This document shows, piece by piece, positions 10,779 to 21,483 of a stretch of DNA of 64,000 nucleotides. This stretch comes from Apricaphanius iberus (Eukaryota; Chordata; Actinopteri; Cyprinodontiformes; Aphaniidae). Where the stretch lies: positions 1-64,000 of the forward strand of contig JAPXFQ010002094.1 in assembly GCA_028564705.1 (NCBI GenBank), written 5' to 3'. The number at the start of each line of letters is the position of its first letter. The stretch's first letter is position 1. The notes beneath the pieces were generated by a model. It was not told where the DNA came from. It searched no databases and was given only the letters and a program-made list of their open reading frames with translations. The translations under genes were made by a program, and so were the position numbers.

Positions 10779-10858
10779 GTCGAGAGCAGAAGTCTAATCC
10801 GCTCCTTATTTTACTTCAGTTGCTGGTTCTTTTTGAGACCACTCACTGTCCAGGATCG

Positions 10859-10865
10859 TTTTATA
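10859..10865 (-). promoter_or_regulatory. TATA box of npb
   Basis: The minus strand reads TATAAAA, 81 bases upstream of the npb ATG. This predicts a transcription start near 10830 and a 5' untranslated region of about 50 bases. A long GA tract begins only 11 bases further upstream. Confidence 0.6.
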
Positions 10866-10873
10866 CGATCCCG

Positions 10874-11021
<148 letters not shown>

Positions 11022-11351
11022 TTATGCCTATATTCTGATTTTCGTAAGGATAAAAACGAAGGGTGGAAAATGTTATTTGTTTTCTATTCTTAGGTTGCTA
11101 AATAGATTCACTATAACTGATATGTTTAAACGTTTGTTTCTGTTAACTAACGCTGATACCACAATTAATGAAGAAGTCCAGACAAATGTATTTATTGTGC
11201 AGTTACAGAACAGGTTACTGTAGAATAAATACTGGCAATACTGCATACTGCACATTGCATGGACACGCTTTTCAACATGCAGGCGTTTTTGTTTAGACTA
11301 TATGTTCTTTTATCTAAATCTTGTCTCTGTTTTCACTTGACAAAAGTTAAA

Positions 11352-11371
11352 GATCTATCTATGTATCTATG

Positions 11372-11441
<70 letters not shown>
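11352..11441. repeat. (ATCT)n microsatellite
   Basis: Tetranucleotide ATCT/CTAT array of about 22 units with two ATGT variants near its left end. The Ile-Tyr-Leu-Ser ORF over it is a repeat artefact. Confidence 0.95.
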
Positions 11442-12490
11442 GTTTTTGACTTAACACCATGGTGTGGAAAGAGGATGGAGAAGGTTCCTGTACGTATCTT
11501 AAAACAAAACTTTGTCTTTTACATAATCATATTTTTGCCATTTGGGTAAATCCTGATGTGTTAAGCATTAAAAACAATGTGTATTATCATTAAAAAGCTG
11601 TAGGGAATAACCCAGAATGTTTTAATATTCACATGAATCCCTATTATTCTTAAATTATTGCAGAGTGAATTAGGACACTATAGTCTTTTGAAACAACGCT
11701 AGATGGGTTTTTTCTTGACTCTCCAAATGATCTAATAACCTTCTAAACCACATGCAGAACTGTACTCCTCAGAAATGACCATAAAGTCCATTAAGAACAG
11801 ATGTATAACGTTATATAGCCCATCATCAGCAGTAATAATAACACTGTGTTGGCTCGCTGTGTGATTGTGTTGCACAAAATTATATTATCACAGTGCCTAC
11901 CCTGCACAAACTGCTTAACCACTACAAAGAAACATCAGGTTGCAGTGCATCAAGCGCGGATCCCTAGATGAAGGTTTTTAGAGCTGAAGCAGGCTTTGTG
12001 AAATGACCTGATTTTTAACGCCTGAGAATTGCAGCTTTGACCTAAGACCCTGTTTTTTTCACGACAGGAAGTTGCACATTGTGGTGAAGGATTTAAAAGC
12101 ACGCAAAAGAAAAAGAGATTGCCTGTTGTTCACTGTTTCAGACACTATAACGCTTGGTAAAGTTAAAAGACTAAAGATTTTACTTAGCTTAAATGTGTTA
12201 TCTGGAAGTAGACAATTAATATGAATCCTGTTGCTTTTATTTGTAGGAGGTAAATACAAGTAACTTTTCAAATGTTTTTCAGAGAGTTAAAGTGTATTGT
12301 GACAGGTATATTTTTTTTCTTTTTCAGATGTTTTCTCTAACAGGTGCTTTGTGGAGCAATGCAAGTGTGCTGTTTGAGGCTCATCAGTTGTCTTCTTTTT
12401 TTTCTATAATAATATCCAAAAACAAAAAAATACATTAATTCAAATAGGTTCATGTGAGGACTTCAAAAGTAATTTTAAGTCACCTTAAAG
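11442..12490. other. Intergenic stretch upstream of the Ig-receptor remnant
   Basis: AT-rich, no convincing gene. A pyrimidine-rich tract with CAG just before an ATG at about 12328 could be the leader exon of the decayed receptor, but the reading does not look like a clear signal peptide. Confidence 0.35.
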
Positions 12491-12857
12491 GTGACTTAAA
12501 ATTGAAGGATTTGAGTACACTGGAGACAAAGAGCACAACTGTTCTATGAAAATCCACAAACTGGAGCCCCATGATGCTGGAATATCTTTTTTCAGATATA
12601 ATGGCAACACAGGATGCCCCGCTTAATGTGTATTACTGAAAGTTGTTGGTAAGCTATTTCTTGTTTGATTTTAAAATTATACTCTTTTTTTTTAAATCAT
12701 ATTATGAGGGCAAATGAAAGTAAAATCCAATTTAGTTTGGGTGGCTTCTGACTATTGAAATGAAAGGGAGCACCATGGAAACGTTTTAAAGAAAACTCTC
12801 ATAGATCTCACCATTGTAGTGCAAAAGGTTGCCGGAGAAGCTATAAAAGGAGATTCA

Positions 12858-13445
12858 GGCTACGTCCACACTAAGCTGATAAGGTTATACGGGGAGTTAG
12901 ACGCCTAATGTCATCCACTCAACACGAACATTTACGCCCCGTTTAAGGTCCGTTTAAGTTCCCATGATTGCGCAATCCCATACCGACCTGTGCAAATACT
13001 GGGCATGCGCGAAAAGACGCAAGAAACACGCGTATAATCTACGTGACACCAGCGCCTACATAATATATATACAAGAAGCTCTACAGCACAGTACATATCT
13101 GCTTGTCCCGTTATCCCAAGAGAACAATAGCTGCTCAGAAGAAGAGAGAGTTTTTGGTGTGGACAGACGACGAGATCGATTTATACTCTTCGCTGTTGTC
13201 TTTGTCTGTAGTGTCGTATTGTTATTGACGCAGCATTCATTGACGCCACTTCCTTTCATTATCCGGGGAAGCTGTCCACACTAGGTCGTTTAGCCGTTGA
13301 ATTAAGCTTTACACGGCTCTCTTAGCCGGCTAATAGTTATGGGGCCACGGACCTTAAACGACGCCGGGTTAGTGTGGACGATAGGGGGGTGTAGACTAAA
13401 TAATTATACGTTTAAGGCATTATCCGGCTTAGTATGGACGTGGCC
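12858..13445. mobile_element. 588-bp MITE inserted in an Ig exon
   Basis: Terminal inverted repeats GGCTACGTCCACACTAAGC (12858-12876) and GCTTAGTATGGACGTGGCC (13427-13445) match at 17 of 19 positions. Subterminal inverted motifs (GTTTAAGGTCCGT near 12942; ACGGACCTTAAAC near 13345) support a fold-back structure. The flanks are TCA on both sides (12855-12857 and 13446-13448). Removing the element plus one TCA restores a continuous Ig reading frame, so TCA is a real 3-bp target duplication. No transposase is present. A 3-bp duplication suggests a PIF/Harbinger-type mobiliser, although TCA is not its usual TWA target. Confidence 0.8.
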
Positions 13446-15174
13446 TCAGTGAGTCTCACCTGCATCAATGGCTGAGACGGTGTTGATGTTTCAGCTGTTT
13501 ACAGTTGGTTTAAAGATGGAGAAGCCATAAATGAAGGGCCAGTACTATATTTACCTAATGTGTCCTCCAACCATTTGGGAAACTAAACTTGCCCTCTAAA
13601 AATTCAACAAGGAACAACTTCGGGAGCCGCTCGTGTCGATGTTGAATGTGAATACCAGCCTCAATAGAAAGACTTTGATATCACCAGAATCATCCATCAT
13701 TTGCTGCCTCTGAGTCATGCTTACATTATGCTTTTATGCTGCAGACAGCAGTATGAAACTTTTGATTACCTGATTGAAAAAGAACCTTGTGTCAATTTTT
13801 TTAGGTGCTTTTTTTTCCAGGTATAAGGATTTAACAAGGGGATGATTAAGACCAATCTACAAGTGTTTCTTGTACCAGCAGTCTGTGGTTCTTTTGTACT
13901 GTTTTGCACTTTGTTTCCCAATAAATCATACCGCCCAAAATTCTGCTTTTTATTTCTCAGATGAGCCCAAGAACACATCTGCGCTCGTCAGATCATCATC
14001 TGAGACAGGCGCTGATGGCAGCATTGTCCTGATTTGCTGCAGCGATGCACAACCCCCTGTTGAAAAGTACAGCTGGTTCGAAATAGTTGACGGTCAGATA
14101 CTGAAAGTTGGACATCAGGCTGAGATGCTTCTTGTTCATGGTGGGCAGTATTTATGCAATGTCTCCAACAAATAAGGAACTCAGAACTCCACAGTTTTCA
14201 CTTTTAGAGTAAACCGTTAGTATCTGACTTCACTTGGCCTATCTGTCTTCTGAATGTGTTGTTGGAAAATGCATTAGCACATAATGTGGGTGTTAAATTT
14301 TACGTTACATTTTAAGTACTCCAGACAAACTACTATTCTTTCACAGTGTATTAGACAACATTTATGGGCGACGTGCTTGCCATCATTACTGTTGCTGTGC
14401 TTCTAGTCGGGACATCTGTTATTGCTGTTTGTAAGTAAGCTTTCCGTTCACGTGTCACCAGTTTTAACCATCTTTATTAAAAGCAGACAAATCCTGTATT
14501 GTTGGTAACACTATTGTGTGTGCAGAGCGTGCAGAAAACGGCTGTTCACATGTTACTTCTCCTTATATGATATACTTAAAATTGTATTTCTGAGTAGTAA
14601 GCATTATACACAAGCTGGAAAACCATACATTTATTTTCTGAGCAAAAATTACAGACAACTATAAAGGCACTCTCCTCCACTTCACTAAAGCAGCTCATAA
14701 TTACTTGTTCCTGGTCCCATCAATAATTTTGTCAAAATCTCATTTCAACTTCCATCTGTTTGTCTGACTGTTTCAGGAAATATAGTGGTACCAGGAACAA
14801 GTGATTGGATTTTAGGGTTGATCCAGATCACTGTCTTGGGTTGTGTGTGTGTGTGTGTGAAATATTCCATCCTTTCTTCTAAATTAAAAGCAATTAGGGT
14901 AAATTATATGTGTTACTCTATTTCAGGCTCACCAAAAACAGAACAAAGGCGCTGGAGACAGAACATCTGGAGGAAATATAGGTGATTCAGTTTGTTTCCT
15001 TGGTTCATACCACAATTAGCACTGTCAGACTTTTAAAGGTTATCTGTAACAAATCAAGTAAACATCTCAAACCTAGCTGTGCGTTATCACAGATAAAATG
15101 TAGAATATCACTTTGGTGCCTTGTTGAGGTTAAAAGTTTACTTCTAATATTTATTTTAAATTTTTTCATTTAAT

Positions 15175-15450
15175 AATCCATCCATCCATCCATCCATCCA
15201 TTTTCTTAACCACTTAATCCTTAATGGGTCACGGGGGGGCTGGTGCCTATCTCCAGCTGTCAACGGGCGAACACCTTGGACAGGTTGCCAGTCCATCACA
15301 GGGCCACACTCACACCTAAGGACAATTTGGAGAGATCAATTAACCTGACCTCATGTTTTTGGACTGTGGGAGGAAGCTGGAGTACCTGGAGGGAACCCAC
15401 GCATGCACAGGGAGAACATGCAAACTCCATGCAGAAAGACCCTGGGATTT
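15175..15450 (-). mobile_element. 5'-truncated SINE-like repeat with (TGGA)n tail
   Basis: Read on the minus strand it contains TGGAGTTTGCATGTTCTCC, GCTTCCTCCCACAGTCC, GGTTAATTGATC and GACAGCTGGAGATAGG, and ends in AAAATGGATGGATGGA repeats. It is the same family as the fuller copy at 30889-31262. It lies in an intron of the decayed Ig receptor. Confidence 0.75.
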
Positions 15451-16412
15451 AATAATCCTCTAATATTTATTTGTCCCTGTATTAAAATAATTTAAGTGTG
15501 AAAACAGTCTCCAGTCACAAGCTATCAAAAACCATAAAGTTGGAGAACCAGAAGTAATCTATGCAACTATTGATTTCCAAAAGAGAAGAAATTCAAACGT
15601 GAGAGATTCCTACATTTGCAAAAACATTCTAATAAATTATGTGGCACAAATACAAGGAATAGCAAAATACTCTCTAACTTTCAGGAAGCAGCAGGGTTAC
15701 CAAAATGAAACAGTTATTTATAGCATTGTTTGCAGGTAAAGTTGACCTCACATGTGTTTTATTTATAGTCTTTTGATTTCAATAGTTTCACAAAAAACAT
15801 TTTTTGTGTGTCTTTCAGAAACTAACTTTTAAAGCACTCAAATAGGACATACTCTTTGTTTGATTGCTCACATAAGAGTTTGAGTAAGCTCAAAACCCTC
15901 TGTCTGTATGATTTTTCTGATTAGTAGATTGGCTACTTACAAATATAGTCAGTATGCAAGAAAGTACCGCTCTTCATAATGACGGAAAAATAAAACTGCA
16001 ATCAGGCTGACTGAGAAGACGTTGAAACATAACAATTACCATCCTTCATCGATATATTTGCTTATTTATTGATATGTGACTGAAGAAAAAGTTGTTTTCA
16101 ATGACTGTATCAGTGAGATACTTGTTGCTATCTCTTTTATATGAGTAATCTCTCACAGTGTGATTCATGTAAGACATTTTCTTTTAAGTTTCTCAAAACT
16201 GAACAAAAAGCACTCCTTAAAAAGTTTGGAGTGTTCCTACGCTGCTTCTTCCTATGTTATTTTCAGGCCAATTTGTCAAGAATTGTTTGTGTTTAAATTC
16301 AATCTGTCACAGATAGACAGTCAATGTCTATCTGAGCTGGAAAATGTTTCCATGCAGGGAGATCTCAGGGTGTTTTTAATCTGTCTCTCTAAAGCAGAAA
16401 ACAGTCGAATCA

Positions 16413-16669
16413 GGGGCGACTGTGGCTCAGTGGTAGAGTAGTTGGCTTGCAATCGGCGGGTCGTAGGTTTGATTCCAGCTTCCTCCAGTCACATGTTGAT
16501 GTGCCCCTGGGCAAGGCACTTAACCCCCAATTTCTACATTGTCCTACCGAGCCATGTTGGGTGTCGGTGTATGAATGCGAGTGTGAATGGGTGAATGTGG
16601 CTTCAATGTAAAGCGCTTTGAGTGGTCAGTAAGACTAGAAAAGCGCTATATAAGTTCAGTCCATTTACA
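16413..16669 (+). mobile_element. tRNA-derived SINE with L2-like 3' tail
   Basis: The head carries Pol III internal promoter boxes: A-box TGGCTCAGTGGTAGAG (16422-16437) and B-box-like GGTTTGATTCC (about 16467). The tail, AAGCGCTTTGAGTGGTCAG ... AAGCGCTATATAAG, resembles L2-type LINE ends, which lets such SINEs borrow LINE machinery. The head is not a functional tRNA gene. Confidence 0.8.
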
Positions 16670-17765
16670 GTCGCTAAATTGATTAATGAAATTATATTGA
16701 TGTTATTTCTATGATAAAATAGGTATTTTTTCACTCCCCTTTTTTGTTTTCTCGTTGACTTTTAACCTCTTAATATTTTGTTGTGTATCTTTGATAAAAT
16801 AAAAGGGAGTTGAGTTCTCACATGCAGAATTGGGAATAGCTCCTTTTAAAGTCAACAAACTGGGCTAGTGTTTCACTTTTTTTTTTACTTTGCCACATTT
16901 TCCTTTGGACACTTTGCAGAAGTTAAATTGTGAACATCTTTGTTGCCATCTGGGTCTGAGAGACGACATTTCTTTTAGATAACATCTGGAATAAAACATC
17001 TCAAGTGTGTGCACTCTCATTTAATGAAATCTACCTCACTTTTGTTAATCATGATAAACACAGTTGTTTAACGATGGTAAAATCATTATAATTGACTGAA
17101 GCTGAACTTATGGCAAGGCATATTTGATTAAATTTAAACACTGTAAGTATTTAGCATCACCAGTCCAGACAGTTTGATGCTTTGAGTTACAGTGGGGGAA
17201 AAAAATATTGAAAATGGGCTTGAAGTGGATGCCTCACTTTACCTCCTTTCTTACATTTCCTCTTCGGTGCGCTTAGCAGGTGACAACAGAAATCTCGTCA
17301 TCAGAACTACGTCTGTTCAAACACTTGTCTGGGACTGTGGTTGGCCTCATAGGATATGAAACATATTCTGTAAATGACATCACCAGAAATTTAGAGGATG
17401 GTGGTATAAAAAAACCAAAAACATATTTTTTGGCTATAAAAAAAGAAACTAAGATTACTGAAAACATGTTTATGTATTTGGGTCAAAGCTTTCCCCAAAA
17501 ATGATTATGTTGTGGAACAGTTACTTAAAGGGCCAATGTACAGTCAAAGATGCAAAGAAACACAAGATCAGATTATTTAAGCATCTGTTAACTTCAAGAG
17601 AAAAAACAGACATATGAGATATTATTTTAGCTACAAGCCATTTTTTCCATAGAGCCATTCATGCAGCAACAGAGTGGCTCATCAAATGCGTCACCTGGAG
17701 GCTGAAGCAGACTGACTCCCAGGACGGTGATGAATGTGTGATGTACAGCAAAGTTTGCAGGTAAA

Positions 17766-19220
17766 GTTCAACAACAACAGCTTGCATTAATAACCGTTAG
17801 CTTAAGGCGGCCTTGGTGCAAATGTGTCTTTTTTTTCTTTTTCAGAGCATCGCCGCTAAAAACCGAACTTTAAAGACATCAAGCAATGTCATTTTGAGTT
17901 ATAGGTGTACACAAAGTGCTTGACGGCATTTTTTGATACATATGAAGGAGAATATTATTAGTAAACAGCATATAGGCTTATCTGTTTGTCAAAGGAGTTA
18001 CACACAAAGCTTAATATCACTGAACTTAATTAGCCCATGTGTTCTGTTTGGTTTCTTCAAATTTTGGAAGTACATTCAGACGTCACCATACTTTACCTTT
18101 TGCCAAATTGCACTCTGCATTGAAGGAACAGTGTGCAACTACTGTATTCTTCAGGATGAAAGACAAGTTTTTACATCTTGAAATCTGACAACCTGAATGA
18201 ATCTTTAAAATTGAGTGCAATCCAAGTTACCATGGAATTATGCCTTGACAAAAAAACCTGAATAGTGAAAGTGTAGTGATCCTGTTGAAACACCAATCTT
18301 GGGTGTTTCAGACAGATAACGTAGGTGACTCTGATAGATGACTGCAGGAGTCACCTGTGAAATCCTTCGGCTGGCACACTTTGCTCCTCGCACACTCAAA
18401 TTCTGTCTCACTCTGCCCTCTGCTGAACATTTAGGAGTACAGCACGGCCTTTAAATCAAAGCTGAGTGTCCTGTGTGGAAACCCCAGACTAAAGGTGATT
18501 GGGTGTCACATGAGAGCTAAAAAGAGGAGGATTGACTCAGACGATAAAAGGTCATTCTGCAGGAATTTCAGGATGCTGAGCTTGACATTAAGCAGGTCAT
18601 AGGATGACATGGATTTAATTTAAAATATTTTTTTTAAAAATAAAAAAAGCTTATTTTTTGCTTAAGTGTGCTGCAAGTTTGTTGCAAGACAAATTCTTTG
18701 TCCCTAACCCTAATCCCTAACATTCAACAGCGTGTGGAAACCTTGTGAAAAAACCTTGTGAAGACTTCCAGAAAACATTTGACCTCTGTCATTGCCAACA
18801 AAGGTCAAATAACAAAGTATTGATAAGAACTTTTGCTATTGTCCAAATACTTATTTTTCACCGTAATTTGCAAATAAATTCTTTAACAATCACACAATGT
18901 GATTTTCTGTATTTTTCCCCATCATTTTGTCTATACCTATGATGGAAATTATAGGCCTTTCTCATCTTTTTAAGGGAACAATTTACAGGAACCAAAAGGT
19001 GGCTGTCTTATATTTTGGAGCTACAATACATCTCTATTTTGAGGGCACGCTGTGTTTAACTAACGTGTTGATCCTGTGCTGCTGTATCTAAACATTCCTC
19101 CATGATTTTAGATTGTTCTCTATTTGGAAAGTTCTGTGTTTTATTGCTCAGTGTTTAAAATATCAGATTTGGACATGTATGTTTCACTTCTGCTAGAGTT
19201 TTATCAGTGCTTGGCTGTTT
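17766..19220. other. Intergenic stretch, no gene seen
   Basis: AT-rich sequence between the Ig-receptor remnant and the RNF213 promoter region. Short ORFs only, and no recognised repeat. Confidence 0.45.
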
Positions 19221-19227
19221 GTAAAAA

Positions 19228-19360
19228 GAAAGTGAAAGTTAACCAACAAAGCCTCTTCCCTTATATTACCAGGCTATAATTGTATAAATGCAGGGATTAT
19301 TGCAGAAAAGCCAAACTAAAACAGTCAGAGAGAAATTTCACTTTCCAGAACTTCTATAAA
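19228..19360 (+). promoter_or_regulatory. Paired ISRE/IRF-like sites with TATA boxes
   Basis: The IRF core GAAAGTGAAA occurs on the plus strand at 19228-19237 and on the minus strand at 19336-19345 (plus strand TTTCACTTTC). TATAAA follows at 19283-19288 and 19355-19360. Such cores bind IRF/ISGF3 factors. They lie about 0.6 kb upstream of the likely RNF213 first exon. RNF213 is interferon-inducible in mammals, so an interferon-responsive promoter is plausible, but no transcription start is proven. Confidence 0.45.
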
Positions 19361-19808
19361 TTGTTATTCAAAGCTTAAATGGAAATCAGTGTAACTATTT
19401 GACTTAAAAAAAAGGACTTTTCAAAAATAACTTTGCTTAATTTTTTTCACAGAAAATTTAAATTTTGTAATGTGTTAAGTGTTGGTATATTACACTGCAC
19501 ATGTATTTTAGACATCAAGCATAAATATGGAAGCACAATAATTATGACTGTAGAAGAATGTTTGGGGAGCAAATTTGCCCAGAGGGGGTCACTGTTTTAT
19601 ATTCAGACCTTTGTTTTATTACACAGCTCTTGAAATCCTGTTATATTAAAAATAATCTTAAACATCCGATTACTTTAAATTATAAAGTAACAAATGGGGT
19701 GAAATCCCATTATTGTGTCCTATTTTCCCCTCATAAATTCAGTGTGTGATCGAAACACGTATGATTTATTATAAAAGTAAACTTCACTTGTTTACGCCCA
19801 TTTAGGAT

Positions 19809-19819
19809 AAAACGAAACT
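19809..19819 (+). promoter_or_regulatory. ISRE-like site near RNF213 exon 1
   Basis: AAAACGAAACT matches the ISRE consensus GAAANNGAAACT except that its first base is T (19808). It lies about 150 bases before the donor of the proposed 5' untranslated exon. Confidence 0.4.
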
Positions 19820-19859
19820 TTGGGAGAGACGGAAATGTGTCTGAGCGAAAAGACGTATT

Positions 19860-19964
19860 AATACAGAGCAGTCAGCAGTGATCCGCAGTACATGCAACAT
19901 AGATGGTCTGTGGACTTTATTGAACCTGACAGCAGGAGACAGACTGAGGAGGCACTCGGTTCTG
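19860..19964 (+). other. rnf213: Proposed 5' untranslated exon 1 of rnf213
   Basis: A strong donor (CTG followed by GTAAGC) ends an exon at 19964. The next acceptor, TTGTAG at 21464, opens the exon that contains the start codon at 21484. The left edge is unknown. The exon is assigned by position and donor quality only. Confidence 0.4.
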
Positions 19965-21483
19965 GTAAGCGCTGAAATGTTTGTTTTCGTTACACATCGA
20001 CCGGGGATCCAGAAACGTCAGATTGTCCTAATCCTATTAGCTACAGATAATATAAGAGCCTTTGTGGCACCAAACAGCTGAGTAAGTGGAGGATAAGAAG
20101 GCTAAAACATTGTGGTTCGGCGTACGCCATCATTTACAGCTGTCATAGGTTAGGTTGTGTTTGACAGAGAACACGACGAAGCTAAAGTTAGCAATTTTAG
20201 TGTTACCCACATGGCTAGTTAGCGTACTAGCTGCTTTATTGTAGTATTGTGACATTTTTCTTACTCCACACAGAATCTTAAGTGAGGATCGCTCTTGGAA
20301 GTTTTTGTTGCAAATATAATATCTAACCTGTCGTTAAGCTGTCATTCATATATTTTTGTGTTATTATGTTGTGAAAATAACAAGGAAGTGCGTCGGTCAA
20401 TTGTGATTGGCTACAATATACAGTCAAAGATAGTTTTATAAAGTGATGCCACACTATGCTATCTCCATTATGACTCACATTTAATGTAAATAAATATTAA
20501 GTGTTACATATATTGACTAGAAATATGACTCAAATTTCAGGTGAAAGTAAAGTCAATAATTTATTATTTCATTTCGCAATTTAATAAATAAAACATAAAC
20601 ATTTCCCTGAATAACATTTCTTGTAGAAATGACAATTGCAATATGCCTTAAAATTAAAGTAGAGCCCATTATGAATGGATGAATTAATTGGAGGCAATTG
20701 TATGACACCATATTTTATATTATTTTAAGTTTATTCATTTGATTTATTTGTTTAACTTTCTTTGGTATGAAACACATTTTTATTTGTTGAAAAGGGATAT
20801 ATTTTCTTATCTATTTTGGCTACTTTAAGTTCACAATTATTTTGATTTTAACCATTGCCTATAAAAGCAAATTATTAATGTCCTGTATTGATTGTGAGTC
20901 TTGTTTCTATATATTTTTTTTATAATTTTATTATTATTATTATTATATATTTATATTTGTGTGTCTCAAATGACTAAGAAACCATCTGCCAAGGTGGAGA
21001 AAGGAAAATGAAACTTAGCAGAACAGTTTCTATTAAACAGTAACTCAAATGATGTCTCTTAAACTGCTGCCAGTCAGTTTTTAAAAAAATCCTAATTCCC
21101 ATTTTTTATATTATTGTTTTTCTTTTTTTTTAAACTGATGTTTTGTAAGTTCAACTTTCCCCCCTATTTTCTACTAAGGTCATTGTGTCTGTACATGGTA
21201 GTTGGCAGGACAGGTGGCAGATATCTAAAATTTCCTAATGACGCTAAAATATATATATATTTTTTTGTGTGATACACAACAAAGAACTTCCAAGTCTGTT
21301 TGTCAGATAAATGCTGGTCAAAGTTCATATAAGGGGAACAACTTTTTTTTTCTGGTTGTTATAAAGCTGAACACTATCATGAGACCATGCTTGGCATAAC
21401 AGAAAGTGAAAGGAAAATTCCTCATATTGGGGGATCAAATAAAATGCACTTTCTTCTGTTGTAGAAGTTGTTGAAGCATAAAG

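Larger units (their letters stand above)
12500..17765 (+). pseudogene. Decayed CD22-like inhibitory Ig-superfamily receptor
   Basis: A run of exon-like pieces in receptor order. (1) End of a V-type Ig domain near 12510-12625: NCSMKIHKLEPHDAGISFF, then a stop. (2) A C2 domain beginning at an acceptor at 12804 (VVQKVAGEAIKGDS), interrupted by a MITE, then VSLTCING-stop and VYSWFKDGEAINEGPVLYL with further stops (13446-13670). (3) Another C2 domain, 13960-14215: DEPKNTSALVRSS, IVLICCSDAQPPVEKYSWF, QYLCNVSNK, then TAA. (4) A transmembrane exon, 14349-14432 (VLAIITVAVLLVGTSVIAV, donor GTAAGT). (5) Tail exons with ITIM-like VIYATI (near 15560), VIYSIV (near 15716) and VMYSKV (near 17745). At least four stops in the Ig exons argue for a pseudogene. 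The domain order and the Cys-to-YSW spacing resemble teleost CD22-like or Fc-receptor-like proteins; which one cannot be settled here. Confidence 0.65.

Noticed and set aside
11259..11549. Ile-Tyr-Leu-Ser repeat ORF
   Set aside because: It is a translation of the (ATCT)n microsatellite.
12964..13284. ORF of 106 codons
   Set aside because: It lies inside the MITE and has no transposase or other motif.
16413..16490. tRNA gene
   Set aside because: It has A and B boxes, but the flanking SINE body and tail show it is a SINE head; a tRNA cloverleaf does not fit well.
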